DNA of 64,000 nucleotides, from contig NZ_PCOQ01000021.1 of the NCBI RefSeq assembly GCF_002975275.1, forward strand, positions 1 to 64,000. Reading direction: 5' to 3'. Made by a program: the position numbers and the translations under genes. Positions within the stretch are counted from its first letter, which is position 1. Each line of letters starts with the position of its first letter. The notes beneath the pieces are model-generated. The model did not search any database and had not been told where the DNA came from. It was given only the letters and a program-made list of their open reading frames with translations. Source of the DNA: Achromobacter sp. MYb9 (GTDB taxonomy: Bacteria > Pseudomonadota > Gammaproteobacteria > Burkholderiales > Burkholderiaceae_B). This document shows, piece after piece, positions 51,749 to 62,584 of the stretch.

Positions 51749-53302
51749 CTACGTCGCGGTCGGCGCTTCCTGTTCGCGGTACGAGCTGACCGTGCCGTCC
51801 GGCTCGGTCTCTTCCAACCGGACCTTGAAGCCCCACAGACGCGCCAGGTGCTTCATCACCTGCTCGGCATCGTCGCCCGCCAACGGCCGGCCGCGACTCT
51901 TCAGATGGCGCAACACCAGCGAGCGGTCGGAATCACGGTTGAAGCGCACGACCTGGATGTCCGGCACCTGATTATCGCGGTTGTGCTGCGCGGCCAGCAG
52001 ACGGCGGATGTCGCGGTAACCCTCGTCGTTGTGGATGGCGGCCACTTCCAGCTTCGGATTCGACTGATGGTCCGAAATCGCGAAAAAGCGGAATTCGCGG
52101 ATCAGGCGCGGCGACAGGTATTGCGAGATGAAGGACTCGTCCTTGAAGTTGCGCATCGCGAAGTCCAGCGTCTTGCCCCAATCGCCGCCGGCGATGTCCG
52201 GGAACCACTTGCGGTCCTCGGGCGTGGGCGCCTCGCAGATGCGGCGGATGTCCGACATCATGGCGAAGCCCAGCGCATACGGATTGATGCCGCCGTAGCC
52301 GCGCTCATCGAAACCGCGCTGGCTGACCACGTTGGTATGGCTTTGCAGGAACTCCATCATGAAGCCGTCGTCCACCAGGCCTTTCTCGTGCAGGCGGTTC
52401 AGGATGGTGTAGTGCCAGAACGTGGCCCAGCCTTCGTTCATGACCTTGGTCTGCGACTGCGGGTAGAAGTACTGGGCGACCTTGCGCACGATGCGCACCA
52501 GCTCCTTCTGCCATGGCGCAAGCTTGGGCGAATACTTCTCGATGAAGTACAGCAGGTTCTCTTCGGGTTCAGGCGGGAACACCGAGGCCTCGGCGCGCGT
52601 GTCCTTGTCGGCTTCCAGACGCGGCAGCGTGCGCCACAAATCGTTGTATTGCAGCCGGGCATGTTCCTCGCGTTCTGCCTGGCGCGCGGCCTCGCCCTTG
52701 AACGACATGGGCGTCGGGCGCTTGTAGCGGTCCACGCCATGATGCGACAGCGCATGGCAGGAATCCAGCAGCGCTTCCACCGCATCGATGCCGTAGCGGT
52801 CTTCGCACGACATCACGTACTTGCGCGCGAATACCAGGTAGTCCAACACGCCATCCGCGTCCGTCCACTGGCGGAACAGGTAGTTGCCCTTGAAGAACGA
52901 ATTGTGCCCGTAGCAGGCATGCGCAATCACCAGCGCCTGCATCGTCATGGAATTTTCTTCCATGAGGTACGAGATGCAAGGGTTGGAATTGATGACGATC
53001 TCGTACGCCAGCCCCTGCATGCCGCGGCGGTAGTATTGCTCGTTGCGGATGAACTCCTTGCCGTACGACCAGTGCGGATAGCCGATAGGCAGGCCCGCCG
53101 ACGCATAGGCGTCCAGCATTTGTTCCGAGGTGATGACCTCGATCTGGTTCGGGTAGGTGTCCAGCCCGAATTCCGCCGCGACCTTGGAGATCGCTTCGTC
53201 ATAGGACTGGATCAGCTCGAACGTCCATTCGGAACCTTGGGAGATCGGCCGCGCGCCGCTGGCCGATTCCGGCTCCACGAGAGCACCCACGATGGCATTC
53301 AT
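51749..53302 (-). CDS. SpoVR family protein (YcgB-like)
   Basis: A 517-residue SpoVR/YcgB protein with the family blocks YPNQIEVITSEQMLDAYAS, MPIGYPHWSYGK-like (GLPIGYPHWSYGKEF), VIAHACYGHNSFFKGNYLF and GWATFWHYTILNRL. It is encoded with YeaH and PrkA homologues and is thought to act in starvation or stress adaptation. Its start overlaps the yeaH stop by 4 bp (ATGA), so it is the last gene of the operon. Confidence 0.95.
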   Translation of the reverse strand: MNAIVGALVEPESASGARPISQGSEWTFELIQSYDEAISKVAAEFGLDTYPNQIEVITSEQMLDAYASAGLPIGYPHWSYGKEFIRNEQYYRRGMQGLAYEIVINSNPCISYLMEENSMTMQALVIAHACYGHNSFFKGNYLFRQWTDADGVLDYLVFARKYVMSCEDRYGIDAVEALLDSCHALSHHGVDRYKRPTPMSFKGEAARQAEREEHARLQYNDLWRTLPRLEADKDTRAEASVFPPEPEENLLYFIEKYSPKLAPWQKELVRIVRKVAQYFYPQSQTKVMNEGWATFWHYTILNRLHEKGLVDDGFMMEFLQSHTNVVSQRGFDERGYGGINPYALGFAMMSDIRRICEAPTPEDRKWFPDIAGGDWGKTLDFAMRNFKDESFISQYLSPRLIREFRFFAISDHQSNPKLEVAAIHNDEGYRDIRRLLAAQHNRDNQVPDIQVVRFNRDSDRSLVLRHLKSRGRPLAGDDAEQVMKHLARLWGFKVRLEETEPDGTVSSYREQEAPTAT

Positions 53303-54558
53303 GCGGTCTCCTTCTTGAACAGGTCATGGAACACGGGGAAGATCTCGCCCCGGTCGCAAATGCGCCGCATGACGAAATGCGGCTCCAGCTTCTGTTCATA
53401 CTCGGCCCACAGGCTGCTCTTGCGAGCCTCTTGCGAGTCAGGAATTTCAATGTAGGCGAAATAACGCGTCGATGGCAGCAGGTGCTCGGCCAGGAAACGC
53501 GCGCTCTTGCCCGCGTCGGCTCCGAACGAGTCGCCGTCGCTGGCTTGCGCCGCGTAGACGTTCCACCCCGCGGGCGGATAGCGCTTTTCAAGGATCTCGC
53601 GCATCAACTCCAGCGCGGACAGCACGATCGTGCCGCCGCTCTTGGGGTCGTAGAAGAACGTCTGCTCGTCGACTTCCTCGGCGTTGTCCGTGTGGCGAAT
53701 GAATACCAGGTCCACGTGCTCGTATTTGCGCGACAGGAACAGGTACAGCAGCGTGAAGAAGCGCTTGGCCAGGTCCTTCTTGCCCTCGTCCATGGAACCG
53801 GACACGTCCATGAGGCAAAACATGACCGCGCGCGCCATCGGGATGGCAACCGACACGCGGTTGCGGTAGCGCAGATCCAGGTCATCCAGGAACGGCACGC
53901 GCGCAAGGCGCTCGCGGCAGTCCTCGACGTCCTGCTCCAGCGTGCGGATCTCGGCGGCGGGCGCACCCGCCGCGCGCGCCTTTTCCAGCGCGGCCTCGGC
54001 GTCTTCCAGATCGGCCCGTGCCTTCACGTTCAGCGCCACCCGCCGCGCCAACGACGACTTGAGCGTGCGGCTGATGCTCAACATGCTGGGCGAGCCGGTC
54101 GTGGTGTAGCCGGCGCGTTGCCATTTCTTCTGGCTGACTTCGCCCAGCTGGTTGCGCGCCAGGTGCGGCAGTTCCAGATCCTCGAAGAACAGGTTCAGGA
54201 ATTCGGCCCGCGACAGGCTGAAGGTGAACTGGTCTACCGATTCGCCTTCGCCGGGTTCGGAACCGCCCTCGCCTTGCCCGCCCTGCGGCCGGTCGATGGT
54301 GTCGCCCTTGGCGAATTCACGATTGCCAGGGTGCACCATCTCGCGGTCGCCGCCCGATCCGTGCCGGAATGTCGGCTCGGAAATATCCCGGGCGGGCAGG
54401 TTGATCTCTCCGCCTTGATCCATATCCTGAATCGAGCGGTCGCGGATCATCCCGTGAACCGCCTTGCGGATCTGGTCCTTGTAGCGCCGCAAGAAGCGCT
54501 CGCGATTGACGGCGCTTTTATTGCGCCCATTAAGACGGCGATCGATCAGTGAATTCAT
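53299..54558 (-). CDS. YeaH/YhbH family protein (DUF444, VWA-like)
   Basis: A 419-residue protein whose C-terminal half carries a von Willebrand A-like metal site (MDVSGSMDEGKKDLAKRFF, DxSxS) and HVDLVFIRHTDNAEEVDEQTFF. The N-terminal half is charged (IDRRLNGRNKSAVNRERFLRRYKDQ). It is known to be expressed with the PrkA kinase, and may be its partner. GAGGTG precedes ATG 54558; 12 bp separates it from the prkA stop. Confidence 0.95.
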   Translation of the reverse strand: MNSLIDRRLNGRNKSAVNRERFLRRYKDQIRKAVHGMIRDRSIQDMDQGGEINLPARDISEPTFRHGSGGDREMVHPGNREFAKGDTIDRPQGGQGEGGSEPGEGESVDQFTFSLSRAEFLNLFFEDLELPHLARNQLGEVSQKKWQRAGYTTTGSPSMLSISRTLKSSLARRVALNVKARADLEDAEAALEKARAAGAPAAEIRTLEQDVEDCRERLARVPFLDDLDLRYRNRVSVAIPMARAVMFCLMDVSGSMDEGKKDLAKRFFTLLYLFLSRKYEHVDLVFIRHTDNAEEVDEQTFFYDPKSGGTIVLSALELMREILEKRYPPAGWNVYAAQASDGDSFGADAGKSARFLAEHLLPSTRYFAYIEIPDSQEARKSSLWAEYEQKLEPHFVMRRICDRGEIFPVFHDLFKKETA

Positions 54559-54570
54559 GATTCACCTCGC

Positions 54571-56496
54571 TCAGGAAGACTTCCTCACACGGAGATACCA
54601 CTCGCACAGCAGGCGGACTTGCTTTTCCGTGTACCCCTTTTCCACCATGCGATCCACGAAACTCTGGTGCTTCGACTTGTCCTCGGCCGACGCCTTGGCA
54701 TTGAACGAAATCACCGGCAGCAGATCTTCCGTGTTCGAGAACATCTTCTTCTCGATCACTTCGCGCAGCTTTTCATAGCTGGTCCAGGTCGGGTTGCGGC
54801 CGTTGTTGTTGGCGCGCGCCCGCAGCACGAAGTTCACGATCTCGTTGCGGAAGTCCTTCGGGTTGGCGATGCCTGCCGGCTTTTCGATTTTCTCCAGTTC
54901 GTCATTCAAGGCGCTGCGATCGAAGCTTTCACCGGTTTCAGGATCGCGGAATTCCTCGTCCTGGATCCAGCAGTCGGCAAACGTCACGTAGCGATCGAAG
55001 ATGTTCTGGCCATACTCGGAGTACGACTCCAGGTACGCCGTCTGGATTTCCTTGCCGATGAATTCCGCGTAGCGCGGCGCCAGGAAGCCCTTGATGAACT
55101 CCAGGTAGCGCCGGCGGATTTCCTCGGGGTAGTCCTCGCGGCCGATCCGCTGCTCAAGCACATACATCAGGTGCACCGGGTTGGCGGCCACTTCCGTCTG
55201 GTCGTAGTTGAAGACGCTGGACAGGATCTTGTACGCGAAACGCGTCGACACCCCGTTCATGCCTTCGTCCGTACCGGCGTAGTCCTTGTATTCCTGCAAG
55301 GCCTTGGCCTTCGGGTCCACGTCCTTCAGGCTTTCGCCGTCGTAGACGCGCAGCTTCGAATAGATGCTGGAGTTCTCGGGTTCCTTCAGACGGGTCAGCA
55401 CCGAGAACTGCGCCATCATATCCAGCGTTCCTGGCGCGCACGGGGCGGCCGACAGCGAGCTGTGATGCAGCAGCTTTTCGTAGATGCGGACTTCTTCGGA
55501 CACCTGCAGGCAGTAAGGCACCTTGACGATATAGATACGGTCAAGGAACGCCTCGTTGTGCTTGTTGTTGCGGAAGGTCTGCCATTCGGATTCGTTCGAG
55601 TGCGCCATGATCGCGCCGTTGAACGGAATCGCGGAGAAGCCCTCCGTGCCCTTGAAGTTGCCTTCCTGGGTGGCCGTCAACAGCGGATGCAGCATCTTGA
55701 TCGGGGCCTTGAACATTTCCACGAACTCAAGCAGCCCCTGGTTGGCCAGGCACAAGCCGCCGGAATAGCTGTAGGCGTCCGGATCGTCCTGCGAATGGCG
55801 GTCCAGTTTGCGGATGTCCACCTTGCCGACCAGCGACGAAATGTCCTGGTTGTTCTCATCGCCCGGTTCGGTCTTGGCGATGGCGATCTGGCGCAGCACC
55901 GACGGATTCAGCCGCACGACCCGGAACTGCGAGATGTCGCCGTCGAATTCCTTCAGCCGTTTGACGGCCCAGGGCGACATGATGCCGCTCAGGTAGCGCC
56001 GCGGGATGCCGTATTCCTTTTCAAGCGTGTCGCCGAAGCGTTCGGGATGAAACAGCCCCAAAGGCGTTTCGTTGACGGGCGACCCCTTCAAGGCATAGAT
56101 GGGATAGCTTTCCATCAAGGCCTTCAGACGTTCCGCGATGGACGACTTGCCGCCCCCCACGGGCCCCAGCAGGTAGAGGATTTGCTTGCGCTCTTCCAGC
56201 CCCTGAGCAGCGTGTTTGAAGAACGCGACGATCTGGCCGATCACGTCCTCCATGCCGTAGAACTCCTGGAACGCCGGATAGCGCCGGATGGTCCGGTTGG
56301 AAAACAAACGGGAAAGACGTGGGTCGTTGCGCGTATCCACGATTTCGGGTTCGCCGATCGCCGCCAGCATGCGCTCAGCGGGGCTGGCGTACGCCATGGG
56401 ATCGCGTTTAGCGAGGTTCAGATATTCCTCAAGGGAAAGCTCTGACTCCTGCTCTTTTGCATACTGCGACTTGAAGCCTTCGACGATGTTTTGCAC
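54571..56496 (-). CDS. PrkA/YeaG serine protein kinase
   Basis: A 641-residue PrkA-family protein with an N-terminal AAA domain (Walker A GPVGGGKSSIAERL near residue 114) and a C-terminal kinase-like part. It begins with GTG 56496, preceded by a very strong AGGAGGT. In enterobacteria yeaG-yeaH respond to RpoS, nitrogen limitation and acid. It is the first gene of a prkA-yeaH-spoVR unit. The 1-kb non-coding stretch upstream probably holds its promoter. Confidence 0.95.
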   Translation of the reverse strand: MQNIVEGFKSQYAKEQESELSLEEYLNLAKRDPMAYASPAERMLAAIGEPEIVDTRNDPRLSRLFSNRTIRRYPAFQEFYGMEDVIGQIVAFFKHAAQGLEERKQILYLLGPVGGGKSSIAERLKALMESYPIYALKGSPVNETPLGLFHPERFGDTLEKEYGIPRRYLSGIMSPWAVKRLKEFDGDISQFRVVRLNPSVLRQIAIAKTEPGDENNQDISSLVGKVDIRKLDRHSQDDPDAYSYSGGLCLANQGLLEFVEMFKAPIKMLHPLLTATQEGNFKGTEGFSAIPFNGAIMAHSNESEWQTFRNNKHNEAFLDRIYIVKVPYCLQVSEEVRIYEKLLHHSSLSAAPCAPGTLDMMAQFSVLTRLKEPENSSIYSKLRVYDGESLKDVDPKAKALQEYKDYAGTDEGMNGVSTRFAYKILSSVFNYDQTEVAANPVHLMYVLEQRIGREDYPEEIRRRYLEFIKGFLAPRYAEFIGKEIQTAYLESYSEYGQNIFDRYVTFADCWIQDEEFRDPETGESFDRSALNDELEKIEKPAGIANPKDFRNEIVNFVLRARANNNGRNPTWTSYEKLREVIEKKMFSNTEDLLPVISFNAKASAEDKSKHQSFVDRMVEKGYTEKQVRLLCEWYLRVRKSS

Positions 56497-57506
56497 GGAA
56501 ACCTCCTACAACACGCGAAAAATTCAGCACGTCCCTACGTGTCCCCATTGTGCCTCAGTGCCTACGCTTTACTAGACAAACCAGCGATAAGCATTTGCGG
56601 CCCGGTGTTATGTTGCTTTCGCCACACATCAACCATGAAGCACGATCGGGGGCCCTTTCCATTTAGGCTGCATCCCGCGGACACAAGTTCCGTCAGGGAA
56701 TGCAACTTACGTGAATAAGTTATCTCGCTAGCCTTCAGCATATTGCTATGGCCGGCACGCATGGTGCGGCCGCACATGAAATGGTCAGCAATCATTTGAA
56801 GGGATGAGCGATATCCCGGTGGATTCTTATGATTCGGGCGTAAACCCGATGCGCCCGCTATGCGATGGCAGCGGACGGTCTGAACAGCGCCTTGGCGTAC
56901 TTGTTCAGCAGCGTGCCGGTTCGGTCGTGAAAGGCGCCGATATCGCGGCACGGGAATCCGTGGTGACGAGGGCGCGTAGCACTGTTCGGTGCAGGCCGTT
57001 AGCACGTAGCGCCAAGTCATGTGCCTATGCTAAAGCCAATTGACGCTTTTGTGGCAATTCATTTGGCGCATCGCCGAAAATAGTGATGAGGGTTTTCGCG
57101 ATGAAAACGCCCTGCGCGAATCGCTCGCAAACTTGATGCGATTGCGGCCACGCATGCGTCGCGAGGCCTTTGAGAAAGGCATTTCGCGCGGTTTCAATCG
57201 CACAATTGGCAGCCGCGCATGGCGAGTGCTATTACCCATGGCGCAAGCACGGATACTTCCTGCAAGCGTTGTCATCGACAAGAAACCAAGCCTTGCCGCC
57301 CACGCGGAAAACACGCATCCCGACGCGCGCCGCTTTTTAAACACGCAACTTCAGCAAAAAGGCGGACCAGCAGGTGCCAGCATCTGCCGTGCCATCCACG
57401 CCAGCGCGGGCGTCTTCGCACGACGCCATCGTGCGGCGTCAAGCAGCGTCACGCGGGTCCAAGGTGGGCCGGCGGGCGTGGAAACGAGTGGGGTGAAAAG
57501 AGAGAT
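56497..57506. other. 1-kb gap between prkA and ribD with no recognised gene
   Basis: This stretch is less GC-rich than its surroundings. It contains a 12-bp perfect palindrome GTGCGGCCGCAC (56764-56775) and an inverted repeat GTTTTC-GCGAT-GAAAAC (57092-57108). Open frames of 100-190 codons cross 57030-57618 on both strands. The plus-strand one from 57040 has a protein-like opening (about 60 residues rich in Arg/Glu/Leu) but no ribosome binding site and runs into ribD, so I do not call it. It likely includes the prkA promoter and perhaps decayed coding DNA. Confidence 0.5.
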
Positions 57507-58658
57507 TCAGGCGTCAGCAGGCAAGGCCACGCGCTGCGCCAATTGCCGCCAGGCGCCAGGCACCCTGGCGCGCAGGCGCATGTCCGCGCCCAGCCGCGCG
57601 GCATCGATGAATTCGTAACGCTGGGCGGCGTCCAGGTGCTCAAGCATGGGCAGGCGCACCATGCCCGCCGCGTCGCCCAGCAGCACGGGCGCCAGATACA
57701 GCAGCAGTTCATCCACGCAGCCCGCGGCAACCAATGCGCCGGACAGGCCCGCTCCGGCCTCGACATGGACTTCGTTGAACTGTTCCTGGGCGAACCAGCG
57801 CATCATGGCCGGCAGATCGACGCGGTCCGGCGCCTGCCCGGGCAACACCACCACTCGCGCATTCTTGTCCGCCAGCCGCGCGGCCTTGGCGGCATCTTCG
57901 CGGGCGGTAAAGACGATCACTTCCGCGCCATCAAACAACCGGGCACCCTCCGGGATCTCGAAACGGCCGTCCACTACCGCCTTGCGCGGCTGGCGCGGCG
58001 TTTCCAGGCCGCGCACATTGAGTTGCGGGTCGTCTTTCAATACGGTGCCCATGCCGGTCAGCACCACGCAGCTGCGCGCACGCCAATGATGGCCGTCCGC
58101 CCGGGCCTCGGCACCGGTGATCCACTGCGACATGCCGTTATGCAACGCGCTGCGGCCGTCCAGCGACGCCGCCATCTTCATCCACACCCAGGGCAACGAC
58201 CGGCTCATGCGCGAGATGAACCCCACATTGATCGCCAGGGCTTCCTCGGCGCAGACGCCGGTCACGACCTGGATACCGGCGTCACGCAAGCGCGCCAGGC
58301 CCTGTCCGTTGACGAGCGGATTGGGGTCGCCAATGGCGACGACGACTCGCGCGGGCTTTGCCGCCAGCACGGCGTCCACGCAAGGCGGCGTGCGTCCGAA
58401 ATGGCTGCAGGGTTCCAGCGTGACGTACATCGTCGCGCCTTCCACGGGTTCGTGCCGGGCCTGGGCGTCGCGCAGCGCGCGGATTTCGGCGTGCGGGCCG
58501 CCGGGCGGCTGCGTCGCGCCTTCGCCCAGCACGCGCCCGTCGCGCACGATGACGCATCCGACCCTTGGGTTAGGCGCGGTCGTGAACAGCACGCTCTCTG
58601 CCAGCGCCAGGGCGCGTCGCATCCAGAAGATATCGTCAGGGTGGCTTACGGTCGTCAT
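57507..58658 (-). CDS. ribD: RibD, riboflavin deaminase/reductase
   Basis: A 383-residue bifunctional enzyme for two steps of riboflavin synthesis. The N-terminal cytidine-deaminase-like zinc domain has PHAEIRAL (His, Glu) and PCSHFGRTPPC (two Cys). The C-terminal reductase has KMAASLDGRSALHNGMSQWITG and LLLYLAPVLLGDAAG. It is on the minus strand and other rib genes are not adjacent downstream in this window, where a gap and prkA follow. Confidence 0.95.
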   Translation of the reverse strand: MTTVSHPDDIFWMRRALALAESVLFTTAPNPRVGCVIVRDGRVLGEGATQPPGGPHAEIRALRDAQARHEPVEGATMYVTLEPCSHFGRTPPCVDAVLAAKPARVVVAIGDPNPLVNGQGLARLRDAGIQVVTGVCAEEALAINVGFISRMSRSLPWVWMKMAASLDGRSALHNGMSQWITGAEARADGHHWRARSCVVLTGMGTVLKDDPQLNVRGLETPRQPRKAVVDGRFEIPEGARLFDGAEVIVFTAREDAAKAARLADKNARVVVLPGQAPDRVDLPAMMRWFAQEQFNEVHVEAGAGLSGALVAAGCVDELLLYLAPVLLGDAAGMVRLPMLEHLDAAQRYEFIDAARLGADMRLRARVPGAWRQLAQRVALPADA

Positions 58659-58837
58659 GGCAGGAATTGTATGTCCGGCGGCGCGGCGCAGGGCGTAACG
58701 TGCCTTGACCAGGAGGGGTATGCTTCCTGCATGTCCGTTTTGGGCCGGTCGAGGTCTTTCGACGATCTCGCGGGCGGCTGAAATTCACTTCAGAATGGCG
58801 CTGCACCCCCTGAAATCCTTGGCCTGGAGCCCGGAAC

Positions 58838-59401
58838 ATGAAACAAGCACTGATCGTCATCGACGTACAAGAGTCTTTCCGGCATCGTCCGTTTTGGGAT
58901 GAAACCGAATATCCGGCGTTCCTGGCCCAGATCCAGGGGCTGATCGACGCTGCGTCCGCCCAAGGCATCCCCGTCCTGCAGGTGTTCCACACCAGCAAGT
59001 CGGCCGACCCTGCCAACCCGTTTTCGCTGGCCTCCGGCCACGTCAAGACACTGGAAGAATTGCGCATCGCGCCCACCGCCGTGTTCCACAAAACGGTGCA
59101 CTCGTCGCTGTACGCCGAAAGCGCGGATGGCCACTCGCTGCATGACTGGCTGTGGGAAAACGGCATCGAAGGCATCATCGTCAGCGGCATCCGAACCGAA
59201 CAATGCTGCGAAACGACGTCGCGCCACGCCAGCGACGCGGGCTTCAAAGTCGTCTTCCCGACCGACGCCACGCTGACGTTCGCCATGCAAAGCCCGTCCG
59301 GCAAGCACTACACGCCAGCCGAGATCCGGGACCACACCGAGCTGGTGCTTCAAGGCCGCTTCGCCCGCGTCACGCGCGCCGCCGACGCGCTGGCGGCCTG
59401 A
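58838..59401 (+). CDS. Cysteine hydrolase family protein (isochorismatase-like)
   Basis: A 187-residue isochorismatase-fold hydrolase. The catalytic Asp is in ALIVIDVQESF (residue 9), and the nucleophile region is GIRTEQCCETTSRHASDAGF (Cys near residue 126). Family members hydrolyse amides such as nicotinamide, biuret or ureidoacrylate. It lies 19 bp upstream of a GlxA-type regulator and is probably controlled by it. Substrate unknown. Confidence 0.88.
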   Translation: MKQALIVIDVQESFRHRPFWDETEYPAFLAQIQGLIDAASAQGIPVLQVFHTSKSADPANPFSLASGHVKTLEELRIAPTAVFHKTVHSSLYAESADGHSLHDWLWENGIEGIIVSGIRTEQCCETTSRHASDAGFKVVFPTDATLTFAMQSPSGKHYTPAEIRDHTELVLQGRFARVTRAADALAA

Positions 59402-59420
59402 TCCGGACCAGGAAGGCGCC

Positions 59421-60383
59421 ATGATTCCCGTGTACTTCGTGCTGTCGCGGGGCATCGTCCTGCTGGACCTGGCGGGTCCCGCAGAAGCCTTCCGCGTCGC
59501 CAACAAGCTTTGTCCCGGCACGTTCGAGCAGCACTTCTGCGGCCCTTCCGAGGTCGTGGAAAGCGGCATCGCCGGGCTGCACCTTGCCCATATACGGCCA
59601 CTGCCGGGCGCACTGCCCGCCCATGCGCTTGTCATCATTTCCGGAGTGGTCGGCCAGCCCATCCGGCTGGATAGCCCCGACGCCCACGCCATCATCGACT
59701 GGCTGGCGGTCCGCCATCCGGCGGACGGCTTCACGCTGATGACCGTGTGTGCCGGCGCGTTGTTCGCCGCCTCGGCCGGATTGACCCGGCAACGCGAGTG
59801 CACCACGCACCACTCCTGCCTGACGCAGTTGACGGACATCGATCCGACCGCCCGCGTGCACGACAACCGGATCTTCGTCGAAGACGGCAACCTGGTCAGC
59901 AGCGCCGGCATCACGGCGGGCATCGACCTGGCGCTGCACATGGTGGCGCGCCACTGCGGACCGCGCACCGCCAGCGAGGTAGCGCGCGACATGGTCGTCT
60001 ATCAGCGGCGGGCCGGCACGGACGCCACGCTGTCGCCCTGGCTGGAGCACCGCAGCCACATGCATCCTGGCGTGCACCGCGTGCAGGATGCGGTCGTGCG
60101 CAACCCCGCCGCGCCGTGGTCCGCGCAGTCGCTGGCGGATCAGGCGCATACCAGCGCGCGCCATCTGACGCGCCTGTTCCGCGAACACGCGGGCTGCACC
60201 CCGATGGACTACCTGTATCAGATACGCGTCGCGCTGGCGCGCGACATGCTGCGCGAAACCCGGCTGGACCTGGAGCGCGTGGCGGAAAAATCCGGCTTTG
60301 GCTCGGCGCAGCACATGCGCCGCGTGTGGCGCAAATTCCAGCCCCAGACACCCAGTCTGGCGCGATCGTCGTCAATGCCATGA
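59421..60383 (+). CDS. GlxA-family regulator (DJ-1/PfpI domain plus AraC HTH)
   Basis: A 320-residue regulator with an N-terminal DJ-1/PfpI-like domain (VVGQPIRL; TVCAGALFAASAGL holds the conserved Cys of the nucleophile elbow) and a C-terminal AraC double HTH (SLADQAHTSARHLTRLFREHAG, then LERVAEKSGFGSAQHMRRVWRK). It follows the hydrolase gene by 19 bp. The inducer is likely a nitrogenous metabolite by analogy with GlxA relatives such as GbdR and ArgR of Pseudomonas; that is inference. Confidence 0.9.
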   Translation: MIPVYFVLSRGIVLLDLAGPAEAFRVANKLCPGTFEQHFCGPSEVVESGIAGLHLAHIRPLPGALPAHALVIISGVVGQPIRLDSPDAHAIIDWLAVRHPADGFTLMTVCAGALFAASAGLTRQRECTTHHSCLTQLTDIDPTARVHDNRIFVEDGNLVSSAGITAGIDLALHMVARHCGPRTASEVARDMVVYQRRAGTDATLSPWLEHRSHMHPGVHRVQDAVVRNPAAPWSAQSLADQAHTSARHLTRLFREHAGCTPMDYLYQIRVALARDMLRETRLDLERVAEKSGFGSAQHMRRVWRKFQPQTPSLARSSSMP

Positions 60384-60432
60384 CGGCGCCGAAGCGCCGT
60401 CGTTCATCTTGTCATGCCGAATTCAGCCGGCG

Positions 60433-60912
60433 CTATTCCTTGCGCAGCTTGCCGGGCAGCAAGGGCCCCTGCATTTCCCGGATGGCCTCGACGAATTCGC
60501 CGATGTCCTCGAAGCTCTTGTAGACCGACGCAAAACGCACATAGGCCACCTTGTCCAGCTTGCGCAGCTCGGTCATGACGAGTTCGCCGATGTGTTCGCT
60601 GGGGACTTCCCGCAGTCCGCTCGCCAGCAGCTGTTCTTCGATGCGGGCCACGGCGGCATCCACGTCTTCGGTGCTGACGGGCCGCTTGCGCAGCGCCAGG
60701 CTCAGGCTGGCCCGCAACTTGGCGGGATCGTACTCGCTGCGGCTGCCATTGCGCTTCACCACGGAAGGCAAGGCAAGCTCCACCCGCTCATAGGTGGTGA
60801 ACCGCTTGTCACAGGACAGGCAGCGGCGACGGCGGCGGATGGCGTCGCCCTCTTCCGAGACCCGGCTGTCAACGACCTGTGTTTCGGCATTGCCGCAAAA
60901 TGGACACCGCAT
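60433..60912 (-). CDS. nrdR: NrdR, ribonucleotide reductase repressor
   Basis: A 159-residue repressor of ribonucleotide reductase genes. The N-terminal zinc ribbon is [17 protein letters not shown] with CLSC about 30 residues on (four Cys), and the ATP-cone follows ([23 protein letters not shown]). It lies downstream of glyA on the same strand, a common pairing. Confidence 0.96.
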   Translation of the reverse strand: MRCPFCGNAETQVVDSRVSEEGDAIRRRRRCLSCDKRFTTYERVELALPSVVKRNGSRSEYDPAKLRASLSLALRKRPVSTEDVDAAVARIEEQLLASGLREVPSEHIGELVMTELRKLDKVAYVRFASVYKSFEDIGEFVEAIREMQGPLLPGKLRKE

Positions 60913-61049
60913 GTGTGTTCCCTAAAGGCACGGATAGCAATAATTGAGCATATTGTAACGATGCGCCCCCGGGGAGGCACCAATACGGCTAATTCGTCCC
61001 CGATATCATGGACAGCCCGGTCGAGGATAGCGCCTGCCGCGCGGAAAGC

Positions 61050-61081
61050 AAAGGGACGGCGCCTTGCGGGGCCGTCCCTTT
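61050..61081 (-). terminator. Hairpin between glyA and nrdR
   Basis: AAAGGGACGGC pairs with GCCGTCCCTTT (11 bp, 10-nt loop), but on the minus strand it is followed only by TTTGCTTTCC. It is a likely partial terminator or processing hairpin 49 bp past the glyA stop. Confidence 0.65.
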
Positions 61082-61129
61082 GGTGTGGCCCCAACGGCGG
61101 ATAGCCTCGGGGCCCGGGGGGATACTGCT

Positions 61130-62380
<1,251 letters not shown>

Positions 62381-62584
62381 GACGGGGGATTCCTGAGGCG
62401 GTAAGAGAGGAGAAAGCCGTGTCGGGTGGGTAAACCCGAAGAATGCTGAATAGTTTACCGCGTCAGGCGGATTCAATTGCCGCCAAAATGCGTCGAAGCG
62501 GAGCAAAATACCGGCGATGGGCGCGAAAACCACGCCAACGCGCCGCGCCCGGAAACCGCTCTCAATCCGACTTGAGAAACTTTC

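Noticed and set aside
56697-56713. A sigma-54-like promoter reading GCAA-N4-CGTG on the minus strand upstream of prkA
   Set aside because: The -24 element lacks the required GG (it reads ATTCACG), so it does not meet the consensus.
57040-57618. A 192-codon open frame upstream of ribD's 3' end
   Set aside because: The first 60 residues look protein-like, but there is no ribosome binding site, the later part is low-quality and it overlaps ribD in antisense. I leave it as unassigned DNA.
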